A stretch of DNA of 64,000 nt from Sinomicrobium oceani (GCF_900119185.1 NZ_FPJE01000001.1:124001-188000); one strand, 5' to 3'. Shown: positions 46,635 through 56,330, counted from the stretch's first letter. Notes: a model not told the origin generated them from the sequence alone. Numbers and translations are program-made.

Positions 46635-47366
46635 ATGCCGGAAAAAATAATTATCTGGAGTTTTGAAACGTGGTACCATACGGTTATCAGCATGTTTCTG
46701 TTCTTCAATCTTCTTTACTGGGGCAGCGCTTTGGGAGGACAGTTGCTCTTAAAGTTTTTCCACAGGAAATCGGTAATCAGTACTATAGACAACGATAACA
46801 TACGCCCGGGACAGGTAAAAAGAGAAATATCAAAATCAATGATGTCTATTGCGGTCTTTAGTCTCCAGGGTATTATTTTTCAGCAGGGAATACAGCATGG
46901 CTGGCTACATATTTCCTATTCGTTCAATTGGATATGCCTTATAGAAATACCTGTTTTGTTCTTCTGGAATGAGATCCATTTTTACCTGTGCCACGTCCTG
47001 ATGCACCGAAAATGGTTTATGCGCCACGTTCATACCGAACATCACCGTTCCAAAGAACCTACGGTATTTTCTACCTATAGTTTTCACTGGTTCGAGGCAT
47101 TCTTGCTGGGTACGGTTATTATTCCACCGTTGCTCTTCTACCCGTTCCATGTCTTATCCGTATTATCGCTTCCTGTAATGAGCATTCTCATTAACATGCT
47201 CGGGCACAGCAATTACGAATTTCACGGCAGTCGTAACCCCGGTCATCTGCTGAAGTTTTCTTATCGTCACAGTATGCATCACAAAACGGCAAAAGGAAAT
47301 TTCGGTTTTATGCTCCCCTGGTTCGACCAGCTATTTAATACCACATACAAAACCAAAGAAAAATGA
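46635..47366 (+). CDS. Fatty acid hydroxylase / sterol desaturase family protein (first)
   Basis: 243 residues from ATG 46635; a GTG at 46560 would add 25. Membrane-bound di-iron enzyme of the fatty acid hydroxylase superfamily, with several membrane helices and the histidine clusters HFYLCHVLMHRKWFMRHVHTEHH, HSNYEFHG and HSMHHKTAKGNFGF. TATTTTTG, a perfect -7 match, lies 14-7 bases before this ATG, and homology with the second hydroxylase also favours this start. Its stop overlaps the next gene by 4 bases (ATGA), so it is translationally coupled to the ketosynthase. The substrate is probably a lipid or alkyl chain made by that partner. Confidence 0.9.
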   Translation: MPEKIIIWSFETWYHTVISMFLFFNLLYWGSALGGQLLLKFFHRKSVISTIDNDNIRPGQVKREISKSMMSIAVFSLQGIIFQQGIQHGWLHISYSFNWICLIEIPVLFFWNEIHFYLCHVLMHRKWFMRHVHTEHHRSKEPTVFSTYSFHWFEAFLLGTVIIPPLLFYPFHVLSVLSLPVMSILINMLGHSNYEFHGSRNPGHLLKFSYRHSMHHKTAKGNFGFMLPWFDQLFNTTYKTKEK

Positions 47367-49234
47367 ATAAAGTATATATTACGGCTTCCGGGACATTTTT
47401 GCCGAATGCCCCGGTAAGCAATGAAGAGATGGAACACATGCTCGGGACGATCAACGGTAACCCTTCGCGAAGAAAATCTGTTTTTCTCCGGAAAAACGGT
47501 ATAAAAAGTCGCTATTACGCTATCGACAAGACACAGAAAACCACGCACAAAGCTTACGAAATGGCTGCTTCAGCCATACGAAACTGCCTGGATCAAAGCG
47601 GGATTTCTGAAAAAGAGATCGGGTTTTTAAGTACCGGCACCACACAAAGTGATCTGCCCGTACCCGGTTTTGCCAGTATGGTACACGGAGAAAGCGGACT
47701 GGGGCGTTGTGGTATCTCATCGCATCAAAGCGTATGCGCTTCGGGCCTGATGGCGGTAAAAAGCGCTTTTATGCAGGTACAATCGGGGGAAACAAAGAAT
47801 GCCATATCCTGCGCAGCCGAATTGTCCAGCCGGATGTTTAAGTCCGACCGTTTTCTTCACCAGGCTTTCGTAACCGAAGGAGCAGAAATCCCGCTGGAAA
47901 CCGAATTCCTCCGCTGGATGCTCAGCGACGGTGCCGGAGCCCTGCTGTTACAGGACAGTCCCTCCCCCGGCGGGCTCTCTCTCGAAGTAGAGTGGATAGA
48001 CCTGCAATCGTATGCCAACACCTATGAAGTATGTATGTACACCGGGGCCAGAAAAGCAGCAGACGGCTCCATAGCGGAAACCTGGCTCGATTGCGGCAGT
48101 GTCTCTGAAGCAGACCGGGAAGGCATGATCAACCTGAGACAGGATATGCACCTCGTAGAAAATATCGTGAAACTCGGTGTCGACCGTTTTTTTGAACTCA
48201 CGGACAGTGGCAGAATCGATCCGAAAAATATCGATTGGTTGCTCTGCCACTATTCATCCCATCATTTCAAACCACAGATCGTCGACCTGCTACGGAAAGG
48301 AGGACTGGAAATTGAAGAAGAAAAGTGGTTCACTACACTTTACGACAAAGGCAATATGGGATCGGCATCGATCTTTGTGACTATCGACGAACTTCTGCGA
48401 AGCGGCAAGCTTCGCGAAGGACAACAGATACTCTGTATGGTTCCGGAAAGCGGCCGTTTTATTACCGGTTTTATGGCACTCAAAGTGGTCTCGGGCAAAC
48501 CGAAAGTATCTTCCGGCGAACTTCAGCAGGCCATTAAAGCGCCGGATATCCATATTACGGGAAGTCCGGTACAGGAATGGCTGGTAAGGCAACTGACCAC
48601 GACCTGGTTCGATTTCGAACGATCGCTGCAGGAAGTCCCTTTGGTTCGCAAAATATACAACGGAACACTTACCCTGGAAGAATACCAACGTCTGCTTGTC
48701 AATCTCCGTCAACAGGTCATAGACGGTTCGCAATGGATCGCAAGGGCGGCATCTCATGTAAGCATGGAACACTTCCCGGTCCGTTCCTCTTTTATCCGGC
48801 ATGCTTCGGACGAGCACCGGGATTATCAGCTCCTGGAAAAAAATTACCTGCAATGCGGAGGACGTGAAGAAGACATTCTTACCGGCAATAAAAATATCGG
48901 TAGCGAAGCCTTAAGTGCTTTTATGTTTCACCGGGCGAGTCAGCCCGACCCTTTCGATCTGCTGGGAGGAATGTTTATCATCGAAGGCCTCGGGAACAGG
49001 GTAGCCGGAAAATGGGGACGGGCCATACAGCAACAACTGCAACTGAACGATGACCAGGTGTCCTTTTTCATCTATCACGAAAGCAGCGACAGTAACGAAA
49101 ATCATTTCGAACGCTTCGAAAAGGCTATCCAGAGTGATCTGCTCACCAAACAGATCGCAGAAAAAATTGTCAAAACCGCCAAAGTGGTCGCCAGGCTCTA
49201 TACCATGCAACTCGAAGAGATCGATCATTTTTAG
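47363..49234 (+). CDS. StlD/DarB-type ketosynthase III fused to a heme-oxygenase-like C-terminal domain
   Basis: 623 residues. Residues 1-375 are a FabH-like ketosynthase with the full Cys-His-Asn triad: C125 (SVCASGLMA), H296 (LLCHYSS) and N331 (GNMGSAS). Residues 395-623 form an alpha-helical domain like heme-oxygenase-like di-iron or TenA/PqqC proteins, with E440, H480, H485, E541 and H572 spread over the helices. The length and order match StlD/DarB ketosynthases, which join two acyl chains into dialkylresorcinol/cyclohexanedione precursors. No aromatase (DarA) or ACP gene is nearby, so the product is uncertain. Flanked by a hydroxylase gene on each side. Confidence 0.85.
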   Translation: MNKVYITASGTFLPNAPVSNEEMEHMLGTINGNPSRRKSVFLRKNGIKSRYYAIDKTQKTTHKAYEMAASAIRNCLDQSGISEKEIGFLSTGTTQSDLPVPGFASMVHGESGLGRCGISSHQSVCASGLMAVKSAFMQVQSGETKNAISCAAELSSRMFKSDRFLHQAFVTEGAEIPLETEFLRWMLSDGAGALLLQDSPSPGGLSLEVEWIDLQSYANTYEVCMYTGARKAADGSIAETWLDCGSVSEADREGMINLRQDMHLVENIVKLGVDRFFELTDSGRIDPKNIDWLLCHYSSHHFKPQIVDLLRKGGLEIEEEKWFTTLYDKGNMGSASIFVTIDELLRSGKLREGQQILCMVPESGRFITGFMALKVVSGKPKVSSGELQQAIKAPDIHITGSPVQEWLVRQLTTTWFDFERSLQEVPLVRKIYNGTLTLEEYQRLLVNLRQQVIDGSQWIARAASHVSMEHFPVRSSFIRHASDEHRDYQLLEKNYLQCGGREEDILTGNKNIGSEALSAFMFHRASQPDPFDLLGGMFIIEGLGNRVAGKWGRAIQQQLQLNDDQVSFFIYHESSDSNENHFERFEKAIQSDLLTKQIAEKIVKTAKVVARLYTMQLEEIDHF

Positions 49235-49521
49235 TTGCGGAACCACCGGCCAGTGCTTTCGGAATACTATATTTATCGTATTTTCCGGAAGCAATACCTG
49301 CGAAAGATCACGCTTTTGGAAAAATGCATAACCCCTTTCGTATTTTTAATGATTTAAGGTGAATTTATCCACATGAAACCCTCATAGAGGGATTTGATAT
49401 GGTCAAGGTAAATGCCTCTGCAAAAGGAGATGAATAAAGTAAACGTTTTTTAAGGAATGGTGACTCCTTTTACAATTGCGTAATCACCTAAAATACAGAT
49501 GTTTAATTTGATTTTATTCGC

Positions 49522-50409
49522 ATGAAAAATTACTCCGAATATTTCGAAACTCTCGAAAACAATCCACGCGACCCCAGTCACTGGCACGCGCTGTACCTCG
49601 ACCACAGCATCCCGTTCAACCGGGATGCCAAAGCGGCTTTTCTCTACGATGCCAACAGTAAGACCCGGCAGTTCCTCAACCCGGTAGTACGTATTCTTGC
49701 CCGGCTGGCCATCCATGTCATGCAGGTGATAAAAATAGTTATCCCCAACCTCATCAATGCCCCCAAAGCATTGCACTGGAGTTTGTATATGGGAATGAAA
49801 TATTTCATCACGCCACAGGCCAACTTTCTCATCCTTCGTCATTTTTATCTCGGTTCGGAAGTGCTCCGGTTTATCAAAGACAATGTCGAAGGAGCAGAAG
49901 ACATTCCGATGAACCCGCTAAAACCCGTTTCCGTCCGGGCCGTAAAGGACAATCTTTTCCTGGAACACGACCTCAATCTTTACAATTTTATCATCAATCT
50001 CAACAAGGCTCTCGAATCGCGCGGTTTAAAGGTAGAAAAGAAAGACCGGCCGGATTTCAGTGCTATTTCCACCACCCCCATTCCTTTTGAAAATTTCCGT
50101 AACGGATGGACCAATTTCCTCGACCTGGGCACGGCTATTGAGATCTTCACCCCCGTCTACCAGTTTTTCCTTACGGATAACGATTTCTGGAGGGCAACGA
50201 ACTCGTTGCAACTGGACGAAGTTATCGGGCTGTATGCAGCAACTATAATGGATTGCCCGGAAAAACTGGTAGCCTTAAACAACAAACACCCCATGATCCC
50301 GCTACCTACGGCCGGAGCAGCTTTCCGCCTGTTGTTACACGGTTTTTCCACCGAAGTACTTCACGCCCTGCTCGTAGAAGCCAAACTGCAACAGGAAACT
50401 TCCGTTTAA
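49522..50409 (+). CDS. DUF6999-like protein of the ketosynthase cluster
   Basis: 295 residues, mostly helical, no signal peptide; one hydrophobic stretch (PVVRILARLAIHVMQVIKIVI) and segments HWHALYLDHSIPFNRDAKAAF and ILRHFYLGSEVLRFIKDNV. I connect it with DUF6999 from its neighbourhood and opening, with modest certainty. It lies between the StlD-like gene (287-base gap with no gene) and the second hydroxylase (15 bases), so it probably acts in the same pathway. Function unknown. Confidence 0.7.
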   Translation: MKNYSEYFETLENNPRDPSHWHALYLDHSIPFNRDAKAAFLYDANSKTRQFLNPVVRILARLAIHVMQVIKIVIPNLINAPKALHWSLYMGMKYFITPQANFLILRHFYLGSEVLRFIKDNVEGAEDIPMNPLKPVSVRAVKDNLFLEHDLNLYNFIINLNKALESRGLKVEKKDRPDFSAISTTPIPFENFRNGWTNFLDLGTAIEIFTPVYQFFLTDNDFWRATNSLQLDEVIGLYAATIMDCPEKLVALNNKHPMIPLPTAGAAFRLLLHGFSTEVLHALLVEAKLQQETSV

Positions 50410-50424
50410 AATATAGAATACGGC

Positions 50425-51138
50425 ATGCTGTATATTCCCGAACCATTATCCTTACCGGAAGTCTTGTGGTATTCGCTGCTTTTGAATATTGCGATTTACG
50501 TACTGACGCTTGCAGCGGGGCGAATGATCCGCTATCTGTATGACAAAAAAATGGTGGTTGTTCCCCGGAAAAAGATGGTGATATCCTGGCTGACCATAAT
50601 GATTAATACGGGGATTACGGTGATCGGGTATGTGATATGGCAGTGCGGGTGGATACATATTGTCCCGGGAACGTGGCAAAATACCTTTACGGACTTTATA
50701 GTGCTCTTTCTGGGTATGGATTTTCTGATGTACGTTTTTCATCTTCTGATCCACCGTACTTTTCTGTACCGCGCCATTCACGGATTGCATCACGAATCCC
50801 GGGACCCGGTACCTGTGGATCTCTTTATCCTGCACCCGTTGGAAACCTTTGGATTCGGTTTCCTGTGGATCGCGTTACTCATGCTTTACCCGGCCGGGCT
50901 GTACGCTATCATAGCCTATCTTGCGATGAATATTATTTTCGGACTTGCGGGACATCTCGGGCTGGAGCCTCTTTCGGAAAAAGTGCGACAAAACATCCTT
51001 TTTCGTTATCTCGGCACTTCATCCTTTCACCATGGCCATCACCTTGACATTCATTGCAATTTCGGGTTTTACACTACGCTATGGGACCGTTTGTTCGGGA
51101 CCTGGAAAGAGACTAATAATATCACAAATACGGATTAA
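50425..51138 (+). CDS. Fatty acid hydroxylase / sterol desaturase family protein (second)
   Basis: 237 residues, membrane helices at about 10-35, 52-75, 88-107 and 135-175. Di-iron histidine motifs: HLLIHRTFLYRAIHGLHHESR, FGLAGHLG and FHHGHHLDIHCNFGF. Only distantly similar to the hydroxylase at 46635 (same fold, different histidine spacing), so the two probably act on different positions or intermediates. Convergent with the histidine kinase gene, 12 bases away. Confidence 0.9.
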   Translation: MLYIPEPLSLPEVLWYSLLLNIAIYVLTLAAGRMIRYLYDKKMVVVPRKKMVISWLTIMINTGITVIGYVIWQCGWIHIVPGTWQNTFTDFIVLFLGMDFLMYVFHLLIHRTFLYRAIHGLHHESRDPVPVDLFILHPLETFGFGFLWIALLMLYPAGLYAIIAYLAMNIIFGLAGHLGLEPLSEKVRQNILFRYLGTSSFHHGHHLDIHCNFGFYTTLWDRLFGTWKETNNITNTD

Positions 51139-51150
51139 ACCTGCATCCGG

Positions 51151-53229
51151 TTACTTTTTCTTTTCGGGTTCCGGGTGTACCAGGCACTCTACGGTAATGG
51201 TAGTTCCGTTCCCTTTTTCGGTAAGGATGTCCATAGAACCATTTAAAAACTCCACCCGCGCACGAATGTTGGTCCAGCCTGCGCTTTGCCTGCCCGTATC
51301 TGCGATCTTTTCCTTGTCAAAACCTACACCGTCATCCTCCACGGTAAGAAATATTTTGTGTTGTACCTGCTGAAGCTGTACGTAGATCATTGAGGCTTCG
51401 GCATGCTTCATAGCATTATTTACCAGTTCCTGCATAATACGATACAAGACCATTTGCCGGGGATGATCCATTTCGTTGGTATAGTTGAATACCCTGCATT
51501 CGATATGGATCCCGGAGGTACGGAACCGCTGGCAATATTCTTTCAATGCTTCTCCGAGCCCGTAACGGATAAGGATTTCCGGCATCATACTATGCGCTAT
51601 ACGGCGCAGTTCATTGACCGCATCGTCGAGGTGCTCCATGGTCTTGTCCATCAGTTCCTGTCCCCCGGAACTGCTCAGCACAGATTTCACCGCAGACATC
51701 TCTATCTTTATTCCGGAGAGCAATCCACCCAGTCCGTCGTGCAGATCCCGCGCAAGGCGACTGCGTTCCTGTTCCTGTCCCTCCAGCATAGCGGAGAGGA
51801 GGGCAATGCGGTTTTTCTGCTCGAGCTTATTCACTTCCATGACATGAAGCTGTTTCTGTTGCTTCATAGCCCGGGTTCGTTGCTGATTGGCATAAACCAG
51901 GATAATAATGGCTATCAAACCGGTCAGCGCAAGACCTATATACAAACGGTTTAATTTTTTGCCATACATGATCTTTTCCTGTAAAACGGCGAGCTCCCTT
52001 TCCTTTTTATTGGTGTCATACTGAGCCTCCAGCTTCTGAGCGAGCGCCATTTTTTCCATATCAAAGCGATTGGTATACTCCCGCACATACTGCTTGTAGT
52101 AACGCAGGGCTTCTCCGATATCTCCCTGCTTCTCCCTGATTACGGAAAAATACCAGGATATATCGGGGATAATTCTGTTATCCGTAACCGGCCCCTCATG
52201 AGCTGCAACCGCGGCATTTCCGATAAGGAATTCAGCCCTTTTATAGTCTTCGTTCATCACGGCATATTCCGTCAGCATAATATAACTCCTGGCCAGCACG
52301 GTATGGACATCGGTTTTCCTGGCCTCTTCCACAGCCATATCAAGGTAATGATAAACTTCCTCTTCGTACGCAGAAGGCATATAGCGTGAATACAGCTCAG
52401 CTACATAATAGGCCGCTTCCGGAAGCCGGGTAAGATGTACTACCCGATCTCTGTGTTCCCGAAGAAAAGCTATAGAATTCTTATAGTGATATAATGCCGA
52501 ATCGCGTAATACCGCCCTGGTCGTATCCTTTTTAAAACGGTCCGCAAAACTGTTTGCCAGAGTCAGCTCCCCGTACACGTGCAGGTCCGGATCTTGTGTT
52601 TTCCGGGCTTCCGTGTAACACAAATGCGCATATTTCTGTTGGTTTTGTGTATCGCTCCATTCCCCGTAAGCCTGAGACATTTCTCCGTATATCGCGCTTT
52701 TTACGGCATGCGCCTTTTCGCTTTCCAAGGCATGAAGGCCTTTAAGAAATAATGCAATGCCCTCCCGGGGCTTGTTTTGCCGCAAACGAAACCAACCCCG
52801 GGTATAGTCGGTAAAGGCAAGAACTTCATTATTCCCCGCCTCATTACTGTAATATACCGCACTATCAATAAGCTGCTGCGCCTGCAGGTACTGGTTGTCT
52901 TCCACATACCACCTGGCCAGTATGGCGTATAAACGAGCGCCGTATCTTTTATCTTCCAATTGTTCCGAAAGCTTCAGGGCCTGGTTCAACGTTGCAAACC
53001 CTTTATCATGCCCCCTCCTGTAAAACCGTATTTCCGCGAGTTTGGTCAATGCCTCAACGCGCTGCGATATGGAGAGATTCTTTTCCGCGAGAACCAGTTG
53101 AAGCGAATCCTCAACGATGTGAGCACGGACCGGTGCTTCGGGAATGAGAAATAAGCCCGTAAAAAACAGGGGGATCAAAAAGGTTTTCACGGATTTACGA
53201 AAACAATCGTATAATGAAGTAAAAAACAT
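51151..53229 (-). CDS. TPR-containing sensor histidine kinase (HisKA_3 type)
   Basis: 692 residues. N-terminal signal segment (LIPLFFTGLFLIPEAPVRA), a periplasmic TPR-like helical region (about 40-415), a TM helix near 432-450 (LYIGLALTGLIAIIILVY), a short coiled segment, then the HisKA_3 dimerisation domain with phospho-acceptor H497 (LARDLHDGLGGLLSG). The HATPase domain follows (QELVNNAMKHAEA, EDDGVGFDKE). Partners of this class are NarL-type regulators; none is adjacent, but one orphan lies at 20783 in this window. Confidence 0.93.
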   Translation of the reverse strand: MFFTSLYDCFRKSVKTFLIPLFFTGLFLIPEAPVRAHIVEDSLQLVLAEKNLSISQRVEALTKLAEIRFYRRGHDKGFATLNQALKLSEQLEDKRYGARLYAILARWYVEDNQYLQAQQLIDSAVYYSNEAGNNEVLAFTDYTRGWFRLRQNKPREGIALFLKGLHALESEKAHAVKSAIYGEMSQAYGEWSDTQNQQKYAHLCYTEARKTQDPDLHVYGELTLANSFADRFKKDTTRAVLRDSALYHYKNSIAFLREHRDRVVHLTRLPEAAYYVAELYSRYMPSAYEEEVYHYLDMAVEEARKTDVHTVLARSYIMLTEYAVMNEDYKRAEFLIGNAAVAAHEGPVTDNRIIPDISWYFSVIREKQGDIGEALRYYKQYVREYTNRFDMEKMALAQKLEAQYDTNKKERELAVLQEKIMYGKKLNRLYIGLALTGLIAIIILVYANQQRTRAMKQQKQLHVMEVNKLEQKNRIALLSAMLEGQEQERSRLARDLHDGLGGLLSGIKIEMSAVKSVLSSSGGQELMDKTMEHLDDAVNELRRIAHSMMPEILIRYGLGEALKEYCQRFRTSGIHIECRVFNYTNEMDHPRQMVLYRIMQELVNNAMKHAEASMIYVQLQQVQHKIFLTVEDDGVGFDKEKIADTGRQSAGWTNIRARVEFLNGSMDILTEKGNGTTITVECLVHPEPEKKK

Positions 53230-53452
53230 GCTATATCATCTGTTTATTTTTACGCAGCATATCACATCCCGTATGGGACTACCGTATTGCCGCCTGAAAA
53301 ATCCCAACGTTTCCCCTATCGGCAAACGATGATACCCCCTCCACTATAAGCATACCTTATTGTACCGGGAATATGTACAAAAGTAGCCATAACCGTACAT
53401 AGTTCACAATCCCGAAAAACCGGGGTTTTAAGAAAAAGTATACCGGATAAGA

Positions 53453-54277
53453 TCAGGGAAGTTCGGCGGCAGTTTCCGGAATCGCAAAAGTATCAAAATC
53501 CACTGGAGCTCCGACCGTAAAGGAATGCGTGGTCATTCTGAGGTGGAAATTTCCCTTTTTCTGTGTTTTCTGCAGCACTAAACTCCCGGGAGCAGCAAAC
53601 GTATGTTCGGAAGGTCCTATGTGAAAGCCCCAGGGTTGTCCTTCGGCCCAGATGACCGCTGTAGCCCCGTCCGGATATTCCCATTTCACGACCTGTTGCC
53701 CCATAAATTCTTCATGAGTACCCTGGACTTCCGGGGGAGCAACTTCCCCAAACTCTTCCGACACCGGTCGGAAAGGTAGCCCGAAAGCTTCAGGAAGTCC
53801 TTTTTCTTCCTGCTCAAGAGTGTCTTCTTTCAGGTCATACACCACAACGTGCCCCGGAATTTTCACGGTGAGATCGCCCTGATGCGATAATTCGAAACGG
53901 CATTCTCCCGGATTCAATACTTCTCCCGACATCCGGAACCCCCAGGATTCCTGCCTGATGACAATTTTACCGGGAACAATCGCGAGCTGATAGCGTCTGG
54001 TCCCCAGTTTACCGAGTTCAACTGCAGAAAGTCCGGAGATCTTTTTCCCCATAGATTCGCACAGGGTTACCGCATCGTTATATTGTTTCTTTATGACGTT
54101 ATTCCCATCGCCATCCAGCGTTTCCATCACCTGATCTACGTATATCTCCGGCATTTTTTCTTCATCCTGACAGGATGATAAACAACAGGACATAAAACAG
54201 TAAACCGATAACAAAAGCAGGAAACGGCAGCTTTTCGCAAAACACATTACGATATGATGATAACTATTGATAAACAC
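53453..54277 (-). CDS. Lipoprotein of unknown function
   Basis: 274 residues. Cys-rich signal region MCFAKSCRFLLLLSVYCFMSCCLSSCQDEEK, lipidation probably at the last Cys. The mature part is soluble with a beta-rich C-terminal half (GHVVVYDLKEDTLEQEE, VKWEYPDGATAVIWAEGQPWG). I do not recognise the family. A second in-frame ATG at 54247 (MCFAK) fits the signal peptide better than the first. No close neighbours on the strand. Confidence 0.75.
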   Translation of the reverse strand: MFINSYHHIVMCFAKSCRFLLLLSVYCFMSCCLSSCQDEEKMPEIYVDQVMETLDGDGNNVIKKQYNDAVTLCESMGKKISGLSAVELGKLGTRRYQLAIVPGKIVIRQESWGFRMSGEVLNPGECRFELSHQGDLTVKIPGHVVVYDLKEDTLEQEEKGLPEAFGLPFRPVSEEFGEVAPPEVQGTHEEFMGQQVVKWEYPDGATAVIWAEGQPWGFHIGPSEHTFAAPGSLVLQKTQKKGNFHLRMTTHSFTVGAPVDFDTFAIPETAAELP

Positions 54278-54584
54278 GGGTTAAAATTATCTGTTTTCGG
54301 GAGAATATACAACTGTTATATGTATTAAGGAAAAAACCAGCTCTGACCTCCTTTTCTCAAGGATTCTATATGTTATGCATTACCACATTATAAAACTTTT
54401 GATCAAAAAAGATAGTATCAAAAACGCAAAACACCCTACCAAACCTTTGAACACATGACAATTAACTTCCGTTTTTCCTCCAATATTCTCTATTTTTCCA
54501 CCATGTTAACAAAATTTTAACATTAAAAATAAAACCACCTTAGGAGAAGCTGCGTAAGTGTCCACGTAACTAAAATACGGAATT
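54278..54584. other. AT-rich regulatory gap upstream of the ferritin-like operon
   Basis: No gene. It contains an imperfect inverted repeat TGTTAACAAAATTTTAACAT near 54503-54523 and T-rich runs, with CTATTTTTC (one base from TAnnTTTG) near 54491. It probably holds the promoter for the ferritin-like genes; I cannot assign the sigma factor. Confidence 0.45.
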
Positions 54585-55325
54585 ATGAAAAAAATACCTG
54601 TTAAAGTAAATCTTCAGGAATCCGTGAACGGGAAATCAAATTCCCGCAGACAATTCCTGAAAGTAGGAAGTTTAGCCGTTGTCGGCACCAGTTTGTTACT
54701 ATCCTGTAACAACGATGACGACAATGGGATGCCTGATCCTGACGGCGTTTTTGATCTCGGTAGCGGAGATCTCGGAATCTTGAATTACGCTTATGCACTG
54801 GAACAGCTCGAAGCTGCATTTTACACCAGTGTTCTGGATGGTTCGTACTGGATGAGTGCCAGTGCAGAAGAAAAGCTTATTCTGGAAGACCTTTATAAGC
54901 ACGAGGTCATTCACCGTGAATTTTTCAAAGCTGCCATCACTGCTGCCGTCAATGGCGATAGTAGTAAAGTATTACCCGAATTGGAATTTGATTTCTCTTC
55001 TGTGAATTTTAGTGACCGTGGGTCTGTTCTTGGTACTGCAAAGGTACTCGAAGACACCGGGGTTGCGGCTTACAATGGTGCCGGAACTTATATTACCACA
55101 CCGGACTACCTGGTTATCGCAGGAAAAATTGTTTCTGTAGAAGCCAGGCATGCTGCTGCCATACGGTCGATTTACATGGACGATCCGAAAGCATTTGCCG
55201 GAGACGATGTCGTTGATGCCAATGGTCTTGACCTGGCTAAACCGCCTTCCGAGATTTTAAGTGCAGTGGGCGCAACAGGTTTTATCAAAACCGAATTTAC
55301 GGCCAATCAATTGCCTGAGGATTAA
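54585..55325 (+). CDS. Ferritin-like protein with Tat lipoprotein signal (first)
   Basis: 246 residues. Twin-arginine SRRQFLKVGSLAVVG at about 20-34 followed by a lipobox ending LLSC. The ferritin-like domain (family of dessication-related proteins) has the helix with Glu ligands LNYAYALEQLEAAFYTSVL, DLYKHEVIHREFFKAA (ExxH) and LEDTGVAAYNGAG; the last pair of ligands is in VSVEARHAAAIRS. Exported folded and anchored. It is paired with the gene at 55358; a ferritin-like function in iron or oxygen protection is inferred, not shown. Confidence 0.9.
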   Translation: MKKIPVKVNLQESVNGKSNSRRQFLKVGSLAVVGTSLLLSCNNDDDNGMPDPDGVFDLGSGDLGILNYAYALEQLEAAFYTSVLDGSYWMSASAEEKLILEDLYKHEVIHREFFKAAITAAVNGDSSKVLPELEFDFSSVNFSDRGSVLGTAKVLEDTGVAAYNGAGTYITTPDYLVIAGKIVSVEARHAAAIRSIYMDDPKAFAGDDVVDANGLDLAKPPSEILSAVGATGFIKTEFTANQLPED

Positions 55326-55357
55326 TTCGTCTTATCATTAACTCAAACAGAAAAATT

Positions 55358-56200
55358 ATGGAAATCATAAAATTTTTAGAATCGTTTACTTCCGATAATC
55401 TTATGGCGAAGACTTCTTCCCGAAGAGATGTTTTCGGAACTTTCGGCGAGCTTGGTAAAAAAGCAGCTTTGGCTGCCATTCCTTTCGGACTGGCCGTAGC
55501 TCCTAAAAAGACTTTTGCTTTTCAGGACCAGAATGCAGCTATAGGTGCCTTACAACTGGCCCTGACCCTGGAATACCTGGAAGCTGAGTTTTACATCAAG
55601 GCACTCGAATCGGGGGTACTGCCCGCAGGAAGTGATGCCGAGGCTATATACGAACAGATTTCAAAGCACGAGTCCGCACACGTAAGTTTCCTGATCGACG
55701 GATTGGGTGATAATGCGGTGGATTCTCCGACGTTCGACTTTACCGTAGGCGGAACCTTTGACCCTTTCAACGAGAACGGAACCGGGCAGGAAGTGGCTTA
55801 TGCACAGCTTCTTGCTCTCGCCCAGGCTTTCGAAGATACCGGAGTAAGAGCTTATAAAGGACAGGCCGGTAACCTCATGGGAACTCCTTTCCTGACCCCT
55901 GCTCTCCAGATCCATTCCGTGGAAGCACGCCATGCTTCCGAGATCCGCAGATTGAGAGCGCATGTGATGGATATGGACCTCAATCAAAATGCACTCGGCT
56001 GGATCACCATGAACAACAGAGGTCCGGGAATGCCCGAGGCCACACAGGCCGTATATGACGGAGAAGAAAATGTAACCCAGGGAGGCGTCAACCTGGTGAA
56101 CGCAACAGAATTTACCAATGTAGCCGTGTCCCAATCTTACGACGAACCTATGGACGGAGATACAGCAGCGACCATTGCAGGTTTATTCATAGTTTCGTGA
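55358..56200 (+). CDS. Ferritin-like protein with twin-arginine-like signal (second)
   Basis: 280 residues, similar in its ferritin-like core to the preceding gene (LQLALTLEYLEAEFYIKALE, ISKHESAHVSFLID, FEDTGVRAYKGQAG, HSVEARHASEIRRLR), all ligand helices intact. The N-terminal SSRRDVFGTFGELGKKAALAA looks like a twin-arginine signal, but lacks a lipobox. It starts 32 bases after the first gene; a hairpin terminator follows. The pair, then the sigma/anti-sigma genes, is a recurrent flavobacterial arrangement. Confidence 0.9.
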   Translation: MEIIKFLESFTSDNLMAKTSSRRDVFGTFGELGKKAALAAIPFGLAVAPKKTFAFQDQNAAIGALQLALTLEYLEAEFYIKALESGVLPAGSDAEAIYEQISKHESAHVSFLIDGLGDNAVDSPTFDFTVGGTFDPFNENGTGQEVAYAQLLALAQAFEDTGVRAYKGQAGNLMGTPFLTPALQIHSVEARHASEIRRLRAHVMDMDLNQNALGWITMNNRGPGMPEATQAVYDGEENVTQGGVNLVNATEFTNVAVSQSYDEPMDGDTAATIAGLFIVS

Positions 56201-56239
56201 AGTTTTCACGATAGTTTCTAAGTTAGTTGTACGCGATTG

Positions 56240-56277
56240 GAAATAGTCCGGGCGTATGTCCCGGGCTATTTCATTTT
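56240..56277 (+). terminator. Terminator after the ferritin-like pair
   Basis: 13-bp stem (GAAATAGTCCGGG at 56240-56252 with CCCGGGCTATTTC at 56260-56272, one G-T pair), 7-nt loop, tail ATTTTT. Confidence 0.9.
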
Positions 56278-56294
56278 TACATTTTTTTTAACAT

Positions 56295-56302
56295 TACTTT
56301 TG
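56295..56302 (+). promoter_or_regulatory. -7 box upstream of the ECF sigma gene
   Basis: TACTTTTG matches TAnnTTTG exactly, 28 bases before the first ATG. No convincing -33 element. Confidence 0.4.
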
Positions 56303-56330
56303 GCCTTCCGGATTTTTCCTACTACTTTTA

